From: DASPWV01 sp046727855
GTDB lineage: Bacteria > Acidobacteriota > Vicinamibacteria > Vicinamibacterales > UBA2999
Length of the DNA stretch: 59,496 nucleotides
Assembly (NCBI GenBank): GCA_046727855.1
Contig: JBKPDL010000117.1
Span: 1-59,496, forward strand
Direction: 5' to 3'
The position numbers and the translations under genes were made by a program. Below are positions 23,199 through 32,029 of this stretch, piece by piece (positions within the stretch are counted from its first letter, which is position 1; the number at the start of each line of letters is the position of its first letter). A model generated the notes under the pieces. The model worked only from the letters and a program-made list of their open reading frames with translations, made no database searches and was not told where the DNA came from.

Positions 23199-24497
23199 CT
23201 CGTAGCGCAGCGCCTCGATCGGATCCAGACGAGCCGCGCGCCAGGCCGGGAACATCCCGAAGAAAATGCCGACGCCGGCGGAGAATCCCAGTCCCAGGGC
23301 GAAGGACCACCATGGCAGCGAGATCGGGAAGCCGGACGCGAGATTGACAAGCAGACCGATGCCGCTCCCGAGCGCAATACCGATGACACCGCCAACGCTC
23401 GTGAGCACGGCCGCCTCGATCAGAAACTGGACGAGGATTTCGCGCCGGCGCGCGCCAATCGCCATGCGCACACCGATCTCGCGCGTGCGCTCGGTCACCG
23501 AGATCGTCATGATCGCCATGACCCCGATGCCGCCGACCATCAAGGCAATCGACGAGATCACCACGAGCGACAGCAGCACCGCCTGAGACACGCGTTCCCA
23601 CACCTTGAGGGCGGCGTCCTGCGTCACGATATCGAAGTCGTTGGGCTTGTCGAGCGTCAGGCCATGGCGGATGCGCATGATCTCCTCGACCTCGGCCATC
23701 GCTTCGGCCTGCGTCGCCCATTCGTGCGGAACCACGGCCACCATCACGCTGCGACCGCCAAACGGACCGGTGCGCTGTTTCTCGGAGCCGAACTGCTTGC
23801 GCCAACTAGTGAACGGAATGATGACGAAGTCATCGGAGCTCGGTCCGAATCCGAGACCAGGACGCTTGCCGATGACGCCAGCGACGGTGTACTCGAGGGC
23901 TCCGATCCTGATTTTTTTCCCGACGGGGTCCATGCCTTTCTTCTCGAACAACGCTTCGTACGGCCCGTAGCCGAGGACGGCGAGATTGCGTCGGTGCTGC
24001 ACCTCCTGCTCGGTGAACGAGCGCCCCGCGACGATTTTCGCGAAGTTGATGTCGACGAAGAGCTCGCTCGTGCCCATGATTGGGACGGGCGCCGTCCTCT
24101 CGTTGCGATAGAAAATGCGTTCCGTCGTCGGCTGCCCGCCGCCGGCGCCGAGCCACGTGTCGACGAGCGCGATCTTGGTCGACAACCGCTTGATCGCTTC
24201 ACCGTCGTCGACGGTGACGGCAGGACGCCGGAGCAACTCGACAAACGACGACCCGGACGACAAGCTGATCGCGCTGAAGCGCGCCACGAACATCGTCTTC
24301 GGTCCCAGCGCCATGATGGTGGTGCGCAGCGACTGATCGAAGCCGCGAATGAGCGACGTCATGCCGACAATCGAGGTGATGCCGATGACGACGCCGAGGA
24401 TCGTGAGCGCGGATCGCATCTTGTTGGCGCGCAGCGTGTCGAGCGCCATGACCGCCGTCTCTCTGAACAGGGCGATTTGCGCAGTGAAGCGGCCCAT
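23196..24497 (-). CDS. MacB/FtsX-type ABC transporter permease
   Basis: About 433 aa from ATG 24497 (MGRFTAQIALFRETAVMAL). Topology of the family: one N-terminal TM (MRSALTILGVVIGITSIV), a large periplasmic MacB-core domain, then three C-terminal TMs, with VTERTREIGVRMAIGARRRE between TM2 and TM3 and the ending AWRAARLDPIEALRYE. Overlaps the preceding permease stop by one base (TAATG). No ATPase is encoded next to it; see the adaptor and second permease. Confidence 0.93.
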   Translation of the reverse strand: MGRFTAQIALFRETAVMALDTLRANKMRSALTILGVVIGITSIVGMTSLIRGFDQSLRTTIMALGPKTMFVARFSAISLSSGSSFVELLRRPAVTVDDGEAIKRLSTKIALVDTWLGAGGGQPTTERIFYRNERTAPVPIMGTSELFVDINFAKIVAGRSFTEQEVQHRRNLAVLGYGPYEALFEKKGMDPVGKKIRIGALEYTVAGVIGKRPGLGFGPSSDDFVIIPFTSWRKQFGSEKQRTGPFGGRSVMVAVVPHEWATQAEAMAEVEEIMRIRHGLTLDKPNDFDIVTQDAALKVWERVSQAVLLSLVVISSIALMVGGIGVMAIMTISVTERTREIGVRMAIGARRREILVQFLIEAAVLTSVGGVIGIALGSGIGLLVNLASGFPISLPWWSFALGLGFSAGVGIFFGMFPAWRAARLDPIEALRYE

Positions 24498-25720
24498 TAC
24501 TCTCGCCTCAGCGCCTCGATCGGGTCGAGCATGGCGGCACGGCGCGCCGGATACCAGCCGAAGAACAATCCGACCAATCCGGTAATCAGCACGCCGAGCG
24601 CCACCGACCACATCTCGAGCGTCGCTGGCAGTGGCGTTACTGCCGACAGGCCACGCGCGAACAGCGTGCCAATGACGATGCCGATCACGCCGCCGGTCAG
24701 CGAGAGCGTGATCGATTCGGTGAGGACCTGCGACATGATGTCGCGGCGCTTGGCGCCGAGCGCTTTGCGCAACCCGATCTCGCGGGTACGCTCGCTCACC
24801 ACCATCAACATGATGTTCATGATGACGATGCCGCCCACCACCAGCGACAACGCGACGACGCCCACGAGCACCGCGAAAATCCCGGCCGTTGCCTGGTTGT
24901 AAATATCGAGCACGGAATCTAACGCCACGAGTCCGAAGTTATCGTCGTCACGCGGCTTCAGGCGGCGTTCGATGCGCAACGCCATCCGAGCCTGGTCGCG
25001 CGCCTCGCTGACGACCGCCGCGCTGCGCGGCTTCACCATCAGCGCGAGCGACTGCCGGTAACCGAACAGCTTCTGATACTCGCCGAGAGGAATCACCACG
25101 AACTCGTCGAGCGAGTTGCCGAAGAACGCCCCCTTTTTCTTGCTGACGCCGACCACCGTGAACGGGATGCCCGCGATCTTGATCAACTTGTCGAGCGGAT
25201 CCTCCGAGGCAAACAGGCGATCGGCGGTTTGCCAGCCGAGCAGCGCGACCGGCCGGCCCCGCTCGATCTCGATTGGGCTGATCATGCGCCCGCGTTCGGC
25301 GTCGAAAGTGGAAAACTCGATGTAGTCCTCACTCACCCCTTGCACTTGGATGGACTGCAACTCGTCGTCGCGGTAAGCGACCCTCGTTGACGTCTGGGCC
25401 TGCGCCATCACCGCATCAATGGAGGTGGCGAACTTGCGAATGGCCTGTGCGTCGGCAAGCGTCACACGCGGATTGTTGCGTTGCTTGTCGGCTTCGTCCT
25501 GATTGCGTACGATGCCAGTCCGCTGAATGGTGAACGAGTCGGCGCCGAGATCGGACACGATCGCGTTGGTCACCGCGCTGTTGACGCCCTGAATGAGCGA
25601 CACCACGGTGATGATCGACGACACCGCGACGATGTTGCCGAGAAGGGTCAACAGCGAGCGCAGTTTGTTGGCCCAGATAGAGGCGAGGGCGAGTTTGACT
25701 GATTCAAGAATCTGCGACAT
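24497..25720 (-). CDS. MacB/FtsX-type ABC transporter permease
   Basis: 407 aa. N-terminal TM RSLLTLLGNIVAVSSIITVV, MacB-like periplasmic domain, VSERTREIGLRKALGAKRRD, and end WYPARRAAMLDPIEALRRE. Paralogue of the neighbouring permease, so the complex could be a heterodimer. The two genes overlap by one base. Together with the HlyD adaptor they imply an export or mechanotransmission machine for lipoprotein, peptide or drug substrates; the substrate cannot be read from sequence. Confidence 0.93.
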   Translation of the reverse strand: MSQILESVKLALASIWANKLRSLLTLLGNIVAVSSIITVVSLIQGVNSAVTNAIVSDLGADSFTIQRTGIVRNQDEADKQRNNPRVTLADAQAIRKFATSIDAVMAQAQTSTRVAYRDDELQSIQVQGVSEDYIEFSTFDAERGRMISPIEIERGRPVALLGWQTADRLFASEDPLDKLIKIAGIPFTVVGVSKKKGAFFGNSLDEFVVIPLGEYQKLFGYRQSLALMVKPRSAAVVSEARDQARMALRIERRLKPRDDDNFGLVALDSVLDIYNQATAGIFAVLVGVVALSLVVGGIVIMNIMLMVVSERTREIGLRKALGAKRRDIMSQVLTESITLSLTGGVIGIVIGTLFARGLSAVTPLPATLEMWSVALGVLITGLVGLFFGWYPARRAAMLDPIEALRRE

Positions 25721-25729
25721 GACTCGTTA

Positions 25730-25918
25730 GGACCCTTCGGGTCCGACCCGCGCTTCGCGCGGGTCGGACCGCTCGCCTTCGGCTCGCGGTAGGACCGGCC
25801 TTCGGCCGGTAGGGAATTCCAACCCGAAGGGTCCCCACCCGTAGGATCCCACCGCGGAGGGGTCCTGCCGCCGTTCGACCGCGCAGCGGTCCTACGGCGG
25901 TCCTACCGCGAAGCGGTC
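25730..25918. repeat. Array of TTCG-loop hairpins (GTAGGACCG family)
   Basis: Successive small palindromes: GGACCCTTCGGGTCC, CGACCCGCGCTTCGCGCGGG, CGAGCCGAAGGCGAGCGG on the other strand, GACCGGCCTTCGGCCGGT, and ACCGCTTCGCGGTAGGACCG on the minus strand. At least six hairpins with tetraloop-like TTCG or GAAG turns in 190 bases. The array starts just upstream of a permease gene and overlaps the last codons and stop of the HlyD gene. Confidence 0.75.
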
Positions 25919-27264
25919 CCAGTGTTCACCTTCACCAGATCGCCGTCGTACATGTTTCGCACGGTATCGAAGGGGCCCGTGATCACGCGATCACCTTCCT
26001 TGAGCCCCGACGTCACCTCGAAGTAGCGCTCGCCGGCAATGCCGACTTTCACCGGCACGAACACGGCCTTGTTGTCGCGAATTACGAACACGCCCTCGGT
26101 TTCTTCGCGCTTTTGACCGGGCTTCAGTTCCGTGTTCGTCGAGGCCGAGACCGGCGGTGTCACGCTGGGTCCAAAACGGAAACGCGATGGCTTCGGCGGA
26201 CGCGGCTCGTGAATGACGTTGCCCTTCTCGTCGTAGAGGAGCTCGCGCACCGTGAGCGCCTGGATCGGCACGGCCACGGCCTGCGGTCGCTTCTCCGTGG
26301 TGATTTCGGCGGTGCAAGTGAATCCGGGACGCACTTCGGAAATCTCGCCCTCGAGCGTCACCACGACCTTGAAATTCGTCGCCGTGCGCGCGCCCGGCTG
26401 CGCGCCGGCGGCGGCTTGAATCGGGCTGTTGCCAATTTCCGAGACATGACCGGTAAACGTCTTGCCGTCGATCGCGTCGATCGTCACCTTTGCGGATTGG
26501 CCGATGCGTACGAGCGGAATGTCGGTTTCATCTACTTCGACCTCGGCTTCGATCACCGACATGTCGGCAACCGTCAGCAGCACGGTTCCCGCATTGTTCA
26601 TCGTGCCGACGACGACGTTTTCGCCTTCTTCGACGTTACGGCGCGTGACGATCCCGTCAAACGGCGATTCGAAACGCGACTGCGCAAGCGAGTGGCGGCT
26701 GCTTGACAGTCCTGCCTGCTGCTGGCGCACCTGCTCCTGACGCGTGCGGATTTCCTGTTCGCGCGCGCGCAATTCGCTTTCGCGCACATCCACTTCCGCC
26801 TGCGCGCGCTCGAGCGTCTCCCGCGTCGTCAGCCCGCTCTCCCACAGTTCCTGCTGCCGCTTGAGCGTCTGCCGCGCCAGCTCCAGATTTGCCTGCGCGC
26901 TTTGTAGCTGCACGCGAGTCTGCTCGAGACCCGTGACCGCGCCTGCCACGGCGGCTTCATCGCGGCGCACCGCGCTCTCAGCAACAATCGGATCGATTTG
27001 CAGCAGGAACTGGCCCGCCTTCACGCGATCGCCTTCTTTCACGGCGAGCCGGGTGACGCGGCCCATGGATTGCGCGCTGATGTTGACGGTCTTCTTGGGG
27101 TCGATCTTGCCCGACGCCGTTACGATGGCTTCGAGATCGCGCTTGTAGATGCTTTCGGACGAAACGGTGGCACCTTCATCACGGCGCCGCGCGAGTATGG
27201 CGGCCGCGATCCCGCCGATGATAACGAGAGCAATCACGGCCAGGAGCCATTTCCTGCGAAACAC
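25903..27264 (-). CDS. HlyD/MacA-type periplasmic adaptor protein
   Basis: About 453 aa from GTG 27264 (VFRRKWLLAVIALVIIGG), with GGGAGGA upstream. N-terminal membrane anchor, first half-lipoyl segment (VKAGQFLLQIDP), long coiled-coil (about residues 95-190, Gln/Glu/Arg rich), second lipoyl half (FDGIVTRRNVEEGENVVVG) and beta-barrel domains. The upstream gene ends two bases before the GTG. The C terminus (NTGTASR) and stop are encoded inside a hairpin repeat, so the original end may have been changed. Confidence 0.93.
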   Translation of the reverse strand: MFRRKWLLAVIALVIIGGIAAAILARRRDEGATVSSESIYKRDLEAIVTASGKIDPKKTVNISAQSMGRVTRLAVKEGDRVKAGQFLLQIDPIVAESAVRRDEAAVAGAVTGLEQTRVQLQSAQANLELARQTLKRQQELWESGLTTRETLERAQAEVDVRESELRAREQEIRTRQEQVRQQQAGLSSSRHSLAQSRFESPFDGIVTRRNVEEGENVVVGTMNNAGTVLLTVADMSVIEAEVEVDETDIPLVRIGQSAKVTIDAIDGKTFTGHVSEIGNSPIQAAAGAQPGARTATNFKVVVTLEGEISEVRPGFTCTAEITTEKRPQAVAVPIQALTVRELLYDEKGNVIHEPRPPKPSRFRFGPSVTPPVSASTNTELKPGQKREETEGVFVIRDNKAVFVPVKVGIAGERYFEVTSGLKEGDRVITGPFDTVRNMYDGDLVKVNTGTASR

Positions 27265-27266
27265 GG

Positions 27267-27950
27267 TTAGCTTCCTCCCAGCGCCGCACTCACGCCTGCC
27301 ATGACCGCGGCGAACACGAGATAGACCGCTGCCGCCGATACGGCGTAGCGCCGGGTGCCGCGGCGCGTCAGCACGGCCAGGCCGATGACGATGAGCGCCA
27401 GCCACCAAACCGCGAAGAGATCCATCGAGCCAAAGAAGCGGGCCGGCAGCGTGCCTTCGTCCATGCCGGGCAGAACAGTCGCGAAATTCAGTGGGCTCGT
27501 CAACGATTCACGCACATAGTGGAGCGGCGTGGCAATCAGCTGCCCGATGACGAGCACGACGCTTGCGTGCACCACGACGGCAAGCGCCTGCGTGAAGCGC
27601 GCCTCAATGCCTTCCGCGCGCGCCACCGCCCAGCAGGTCGTCGCCACGAGCAACGTCACCGCGGGCGTCAACAGCAGGCGGCCGCCGCTGGTGAAGTACA
27701 CCCACCAGGGTGGGCGCGCTTGAAGCGTCGCGTAGTCCGCATCGGTCACCGCGCCGCCCAACGTTTCGATGACGCGCACGCGCTCGTCGATCACGGCTTG
27801 TCGTCCGATGTCGGTGCGCAGAAATACACCGGCGCAGACACCCACAACGATCAGGATAAACAACCAGGTATCCACCCAGACAGGCCGATGGACGAGCTCA
27901 GCCAGAGTGGATCGCGGGCGCAGGACGACGCCCGCGACACGACGGATCAA
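27267..27950 (-). CDS. Yip1-like integral membrane protein
   Basis: 227 aa with about five hydrophobic segments (WLFILIVVGVCAGVFL, LLLTPAVTLLVATTCWAV, ALAVVVHASVVLVIGQLIA, FAVWWLALIVIGLAVL, AAAVYLVFAAVMAGVSAAL). The starting RRVAGVVLRPRSTLAEL resembles the Yip1-domain (YIF1/DUF1282) bacterial family. Start TTG 27950 with GGGGGGA five bases before. First gene of a minus-strand set with the adaptor two bases downstream; a role in the transporter is only suggested by that coupling. Confidence 0.75.
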   Translation of the reverse strand: MIRRVAGVVLRPRSTLAELVHRPVWVDTWLFILIVVGVCAGVFLRTDIGRQAVIDERVRVIETLGGAVTDADYATLQARPPWWVYFTSGGRLLLTPAVTLLVATTCWAVARAEGIEARFTQALAVVVHASVVLVIGQLIATPLHYVRESLTSPLNFATVLPGMDEGTLPARFFGSMDLFAVWWLALIVIGLAVLTRRGTRRYAVSAAAVYLVFAAVMAGVSAALGGS

Positions 27951-27999
27951 CGTTTCCCCCCAACAAAGAACATACGACGATTGACCACAGTTCAGTTCC

Positions 28000-28029
28000 T
28001 TGACACTCGTTCAAATCGCTGAATACGAT
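28000..28029 (+). promoter_or_regulatory. Sigma-70 promoter of the outer-membrane barrel gene
   Basis: Consensus TTGACA (28000-28005), 18-bp spacer, TACGAT (28024-28029). Transcription would start near 28036, about 42 bases ahead of ATG 28078. It lies in the divergent gap opposite the Yip1-like gene. Best -35 match seen in the window. Confidence 0.7.
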
Positions 28030-28077
28030 GGCTTTCCAATCGCTCGCCTTATTTTAGCTCAGTCAAAATTTAATCTT

Positions 28078-29097
28078 ATGGCTAAGAAAATCACGACAGC
28101 CGTGTTCGCGGTTCTGCTCGCGTTTGCTTTTTCACCGGCTTATCTGGCAGCCCAACCGCTGGACCAGGTTGGGAATCGCGCCGCTGCACTCAGCGCCTTT
28201 GTTGCCGTCGCCGATGATGCGTCGGCAGTCGCATGGAATCCTGCTGGCTTGGTCAATGGACCAATCTTCAACATTCTCGTCGACTTAGGGCGTGGAGGCG
28301 CCGAGCCTCCGTCCATTCTTACTGCCACAGAACCGGCCGGACAGACGGGGACCGTCCTCATAGCGGCTGGCGTCCCGCCGCTCGGAATTTCCTATTACCG
28401 CAGTCGCCAGACCAAGCTAAGCCCTGCAGTTGGGGACCCTCCCGGCCGAGAAGATCGGCAAGTCTCTGTCCGCTCGCTGGTTACGAGCCAGCTGGGGATC
28501 AGCGTGCTGCAGTCGCTGACGGACAACTTCACGGTGGGAGCGACGGCAAAGCTCGTGCGTGGCGAACTCGCCGCCACGGGCGACATCGCGATTCGCTCCT
28601 GGGACGAAGGATTCGATGCTGCCGAATCGCTCGAAGGACACGCTCGCACCACGGGGGATGTGGACGTCGGCGCCCTCGCGTCAGCAGGCCGCATGCGGTT
28701 CGGCGTCGTCGCGCGCAACCTGGCGGCGCCGACGTTTGACGATGGGCGCGAAAACGGCGAGGCGGTGACGGTCGAGCGGCACGTCCGCGTCGGCGTGGCG
28801 TGGGCCGATGGCTGGCCCGGCAATTCGAGTTTGATTGTGGCGGTTGATGCCGATGTGACGCGCGTCGATTACCCGCAAGGTGAGCGTCGCGACGTCGCGG
28901 GAGGAGTGGAACGCTGGTTCCGGGGACGAACGGTCGCGATCCGCGGCGGCTTGCGTGCGAGCACCGCCGCCGGTGCGCGGCCGATTGCGAGCGCAGGCGC
29001 GTCGCTGGCGTTGCGCGCGGGTACCTACGTCGAGGTGTACGGAGCGAGTGGCGATCGGGATCGGCGATGGGGCATCGCCGGCCGATTGACGTATTGA
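28078..29097 (+). CDS. Outer-membrane beta-barrel protein, FadL/TraF-like
   Basis: 339 aa from ATG 28078 (MAKKITTAVFAVLLAFAFSP). Signal peptide with cleavage near YLAAQ. The mature N terminus GNRAAALSAFVAVADDASAV followed by AWNPAGL is the hallmark of OmpP1/FadL, TraF and UPF0164 barrels. The remainder alternates polar and hydrophobic strands and ends with an aromatic-containing strand (GIAGRLTY), as expected for BAM substrates. Immediately upstream of pilB, 21 bases apart, so it may be co-transcribed with the pilus genes. Ligand unknown. Confidence 0.75.
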   Translation: MAKKITTAVFAVLLAFAFSPAYLAAQPLDQVGNRAAALSAFVAVADDASAVAWNPAGLVNGPIFNILVDLGRGGAEPPSILTATEPAGQTGTVLIAAGVPPLGISYYRSRQTKLSPAVGDPPGREDRQVSVRSLVTSQLGISVLQSLTDNFTVGATAKLVRGELAATGDIAIRSWDEGFDAAESLEGHARTTGDVDVGALASAGRMRFGVVARNLAAPTFDDGRENGEAVTVERHVRVGVAWADGWPGNSSLIVAVDADVTRVDYPQGERRDVAGGVERWFRGRTVAIRGGLRASTAAGARPIASAGASLALRAGTYVEVYGASGDRDRRWGIAGRLTY

Positions 29098-29118
29098 CGT
29101 TTTCGAGATCGAAGCCAA

Positions 29119-30879
29119 ATGCCAGTTCGTATGGGTGAGCTGCTTCTCAAAGAGAGGCGCATCGCTCCCGCACAACTCCAGGAGGCGCTGAACTATCAGC
29201 GCATGCACGGGGGAAAGCTTGGCGCCAACCTCGTGAAGCTGGGGTATGTGAAGGACGAGGAGATCACGGCGCTGCTCTCCAAGCAGTACGGGGTGCCCTC
29301 GATCGCGCTGGGCCAATTCGAGATTGATCCGGCCGTCATCAAGCTCGTGCCGGCGGAAGCCGTTCGCAAATACCAGATCGTGCCGTTGAGCCGCAACGGT
29401 GCCGCCTTGACGATCGCGATGACCGATCCCACTAACGTGTTCGCGATGGACGACGTGAAGTTCATGACGGGCTACAACGTCGAGCCCGTGGTCGCATCGG
29501 AAACGGCCGTCATTGATTCGATCGACAAGTATTACGGCGGCGGGACGCCGGCCGGCAAAGTCTCGCAAGGCGGCGGAGCCGGCGAAAGCGCCCTCGAACT
29601 TGCCGTACGAACGCTCGGCGAGATGGAGGCCGCCGAAGAAGACGACGTTGAAGTCATCGAGGACCTCGAGGAGATCAGCGCCGAGACGCTCGCGAAACAG
29701 GGCGAGGAAGCACCGGTCATCAAGTTGGTGAACGTCATTCTGATGTCCGCCATTTCCAAGGGCGCGAGCGACATTCATATCGAGCCGTACGAAAAGGAGT
29801 ACCGCATCCGCTATCGCATCGACGGCATCCTCTACAACATCATGTCGCCGTCGTTGAAGATGCGCGACGCGATCACGTCGCGCGTGAAGATCATGGCGAA
29901 GCTCGACATCGCGGAAAAGCGCCTTCCCCAGGACGGCCGCATCAAGATCCGCTTCTCCGACAACGGCTCCAGCAAGGACATCGACTTCCGCGTCTCGTGT
30001 TTGCCCACGCTCTTCGGCGAAAAAATCGTCATGCGTCTGCTCGACAAATCGAAGCTGATGCTCGACATGACGAAGCTGGGGTTCGAGGACGAATCGCTCA
30101 GAAAGCTGGAAGTCGCGATCAACAAGCCATGGGGCATGGTGCTCGTCACCGGTCCGACGGGAAGCGGCAAGACGACCACGCTCTACTCGTCGATTTCGAG
30201 GATCAATACACCCGAGACGAACATCATGACGGCCGAAGACCCGGTCGAGTTCAACCTGCAGGGCGTCAATCAGGTGCAGGTGCGAGAGAACATCGGCCTC
30301 AATTTCGCCGCCGCGCTGCGAAGCTTTCTGCGTCAGGACCCCAACATCATTCTGGTCGGCGAAATCCGTGATTTCGAGACCGCCGAAATCGCGGTGAAGG
30401 CGGCGCTCACCGGCCACCTGGTGCTCTCTACGCTGCACACCAACGATGCGCCCAGCACAATCAACCGCTTGATGAACATGGGCATTGAGCCGTTTCTGGT
30501 CGCGAGCTCGCTCAACCTGGTGTGCGCGCAGCGCCTTGTGCGCCGCGTTTGTCAAAGCTGCAAGGTGGCGGAAGACCTGCCGGCGCAGGCCCTCGAGCAA
30601 ATCGGGTTCACCACCGAAGAAGCGAGGAAGGTGAAAGCGTTCAAGGGCTCCGGCTGCGAGAAGTGCAACAAGACTGGCTACAAGGGCCGTGTGGGTCTCT
30701 ACGAAGTGATGGAAATCACGGACGAACTGCGCGAGCTGATCCTGGTGGGTGCGTCTGCGCTCGAGCTCAGTCGCAAGGCGATCGAGGAGGGGATGATCAC
30801 GCTGCGCGGGAGCGGCCTGCGCAAGATTTCCGCGGGAATGACGTCGATCGAAGAGGTCTTACGAGAAACGGTGAGATAG
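29119..30879 (+). CDS. pilB: Type IV pilus assembly ATPase PilB
   Basis: 586 aa. Hexameric motor powering pilus extension at the inner membrane. N-terminal MshE/GspE N-domain (about 1-140), Walker A GPTGSGKTTT near 346, Asp box and Walker B LVGEIRDFETAEIA, His box (LSTLHTNDAPST). Zinc-binding CQSC and CEKCNKTGYKGR near the C terminus. pilT follows with a four-base gap. Confidence 0.97.
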   Translation: MPVRMGELLLKERRIAPAQLQEALNYQRMHGGKLGANLVKLGYVKDEEITALLSKQYGVPSIALGQFEIDPAVIKLVPAEAVRKYQIVPLSRNGAALTIAMTDPTNVFAMDDVKFMTGYNVEPVVASETAVIDSIDKYYGGGTPAGKVSQGGGAGESALELAVRTLGEMEAAEEDDVEVIEDLEEISAETLAKQGEEAPVIKLVNVILMSAISKGASDIHIEPYEKEYRIRYRIDGILYNIMSPSLKMRDAITSRVKIMAKLDIAEKRLPQDGRIKIRFSDNGSSKDIDFRVSCLPTLFGEKIVMRLLDKSKLMLDMTKLGFEDESLRKLEVAINKPWGMVLVTGPTGSGKTTTLYSSISRINTPETNIMTAEDPVEFNLQGVNQVQVRENIGLNFAAALRSFLRQDPNIILVGEIRDFETAEIAVKAALTGHLVLSTLHTNDAPSTINRLMNMGIEPFLVASSLNLVCAQRLVRRVCQSCKVAEDLPAQALEQIGFTTEEARKVKAFKGSGCEKCNKTGYKGRVGLYEVMEITDELRELILVGASALELSRKAIEEGMITLRGSGLRKISAGMTSIEEVLRETVR

Positions 30880-30883
30880 CGCG

Positions 30884-32023
30884 ATGCCAACACTTCCTGA
30901 ACTGCTGAAAACAACCGTCGACATGGAGGGATCCGACCTCCACTTGAGCATCGGAACGCCCCCGCAGGTTCGCGTGCATGGGCATCTCAAGCGGCTCTCG
31001 TTCCCTGACCTGGCGCCCGCCGATACCAAAGCGCTCGCGTACAGCGTGTTGACCGATGCGCAGAAGAAGCGCTTCGAAGAAACCATGGAGCTGGACTTCT
31101 CATTCGGCATCCGCGGGATCGCGCGCTTCCGCTGCAATATGTTCAACCAGAAGGGCGCGGTCGGCGCGGTCTACCGGCAGATCCCTGAGCGCATTCGGCC
31201 GTTCGAGGAACTCGGTCTGCCGATGGTGATTTCGAAGCTGGCCGAGCGTCCGCGCGGCCTCGTGCTCGTGACCGGACCCACCGGCAGCGGCAAGTCGACG
31301 ACGCTTGCCGCCATGCTCGACAAGATCAACACCGAACGCCACGATCACATCCTCACGATCGAGGATCCGATCGAATACCTGCATCAGCACAAGGGCTGTC
31401 TGGTCAACCAGCGCGAGGTGCACAGTGACACGCAGAGCTTCTCGAACGCGCTGCGCGCCGCGCTCCGCGAAGACCCCGACATCGTGTTGATCGGAGAAAT
31501 GCGCGACCTCGAGACGGTGGAGTCGGCGCTCAAGATCGCCGAAACCGGCCACCTCACCTTCGGCACGCTGCACACGAACTCGGCGGCGCAGACGATCAAC
31601 CGCATCATCGACGTCTTTCCCGCACACCAGCAGTCGCAGATTCGTACGCAGCTGTCGCTAGTGCTCGAAGGGATCGTCTGTCAGGCGCTGCTGCCGAAGG
31701 CCAACGGTCAGGGGCGCGTGGTCGCGCTCGAGATCATGGTGCCGACTTCGGGCATCCGCAACCTGGTTCGCGAAGACAAGGTTCACCAGATCTACTCGGC
31801 CATGCAGACCGGTCAGGAAAAGATCGGCATGCAGACGATGAACCAGTCGCTCGCGACCTTGTATTTCAAAAAGCTGATCACGCACGAGACCGCGATGGGT
31901 ACGTCATCGCATCGCGACGAGCTGCAGGAAATGATCAATCGCGGCGTCGGCGTCGTCGCCGGCGCTGGTATGGGCCGCCCCGGTGGACCCCCTCCCGGCG
32001 GGCGCCCGACTATGCAGAGGTAA
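30884..32023 (+). CDS. pilT: Type IV pilus retraction ATPase PilT
   Basis: 379 aa. Disassembly motor. Starts LPELLKTTVDMEGSDLHLSI; Walker A GPTGSGKSTT near 131; Walker B IVLIGEMRDLETVESA; the AIRNLIRE-type retraction motif appears as SGIRNLVRE. C-terminal tail is Gly/Pro-rich. Between pilB and pilC, as in Myxococcus and many acidobacteria. Confidence 0.97.
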   Translation: MPTLPELLKTTVDMEGSDLHLSIGTPPQVRVHGHLKRLSFPDLAPADTKALAYSVLTDAQKKRFEETMELDFSFGIRGIARFRCNMFNQKGAVGAVYRQIPERIRPFEELGLPMVISKLAERPRGLVLVTGPTGSGKSTTLAAMLDKINTERHDHILTIEDPIEYLHQHKGCLVNQREVHSDTQSFSNALRAALREDPDIVLIGEMRDLETVESALKIAETGHLTFGTLHTNSAAQTINRIIDVFPAHQQSQIRTQLSLVLEGIVCQALLPKANGQGRVVALEIMVPTSGIRNLVREDKVHQIYSAMQTGQEKIGMQTMNQSLATLYFKKLITHETAMGTSSHRDELQEMINRGVGVVAGAGMGRPGGPPPGGRPTMQR

Positions 32024-32029
32024 CGAGTC

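Noticed and set aside
28681..30600. 639-codon antisense frame over the barrel gene and pilB
   Set aside because: His/Arg-rich shadow frame with no domain; the sense strand is unambiguous.
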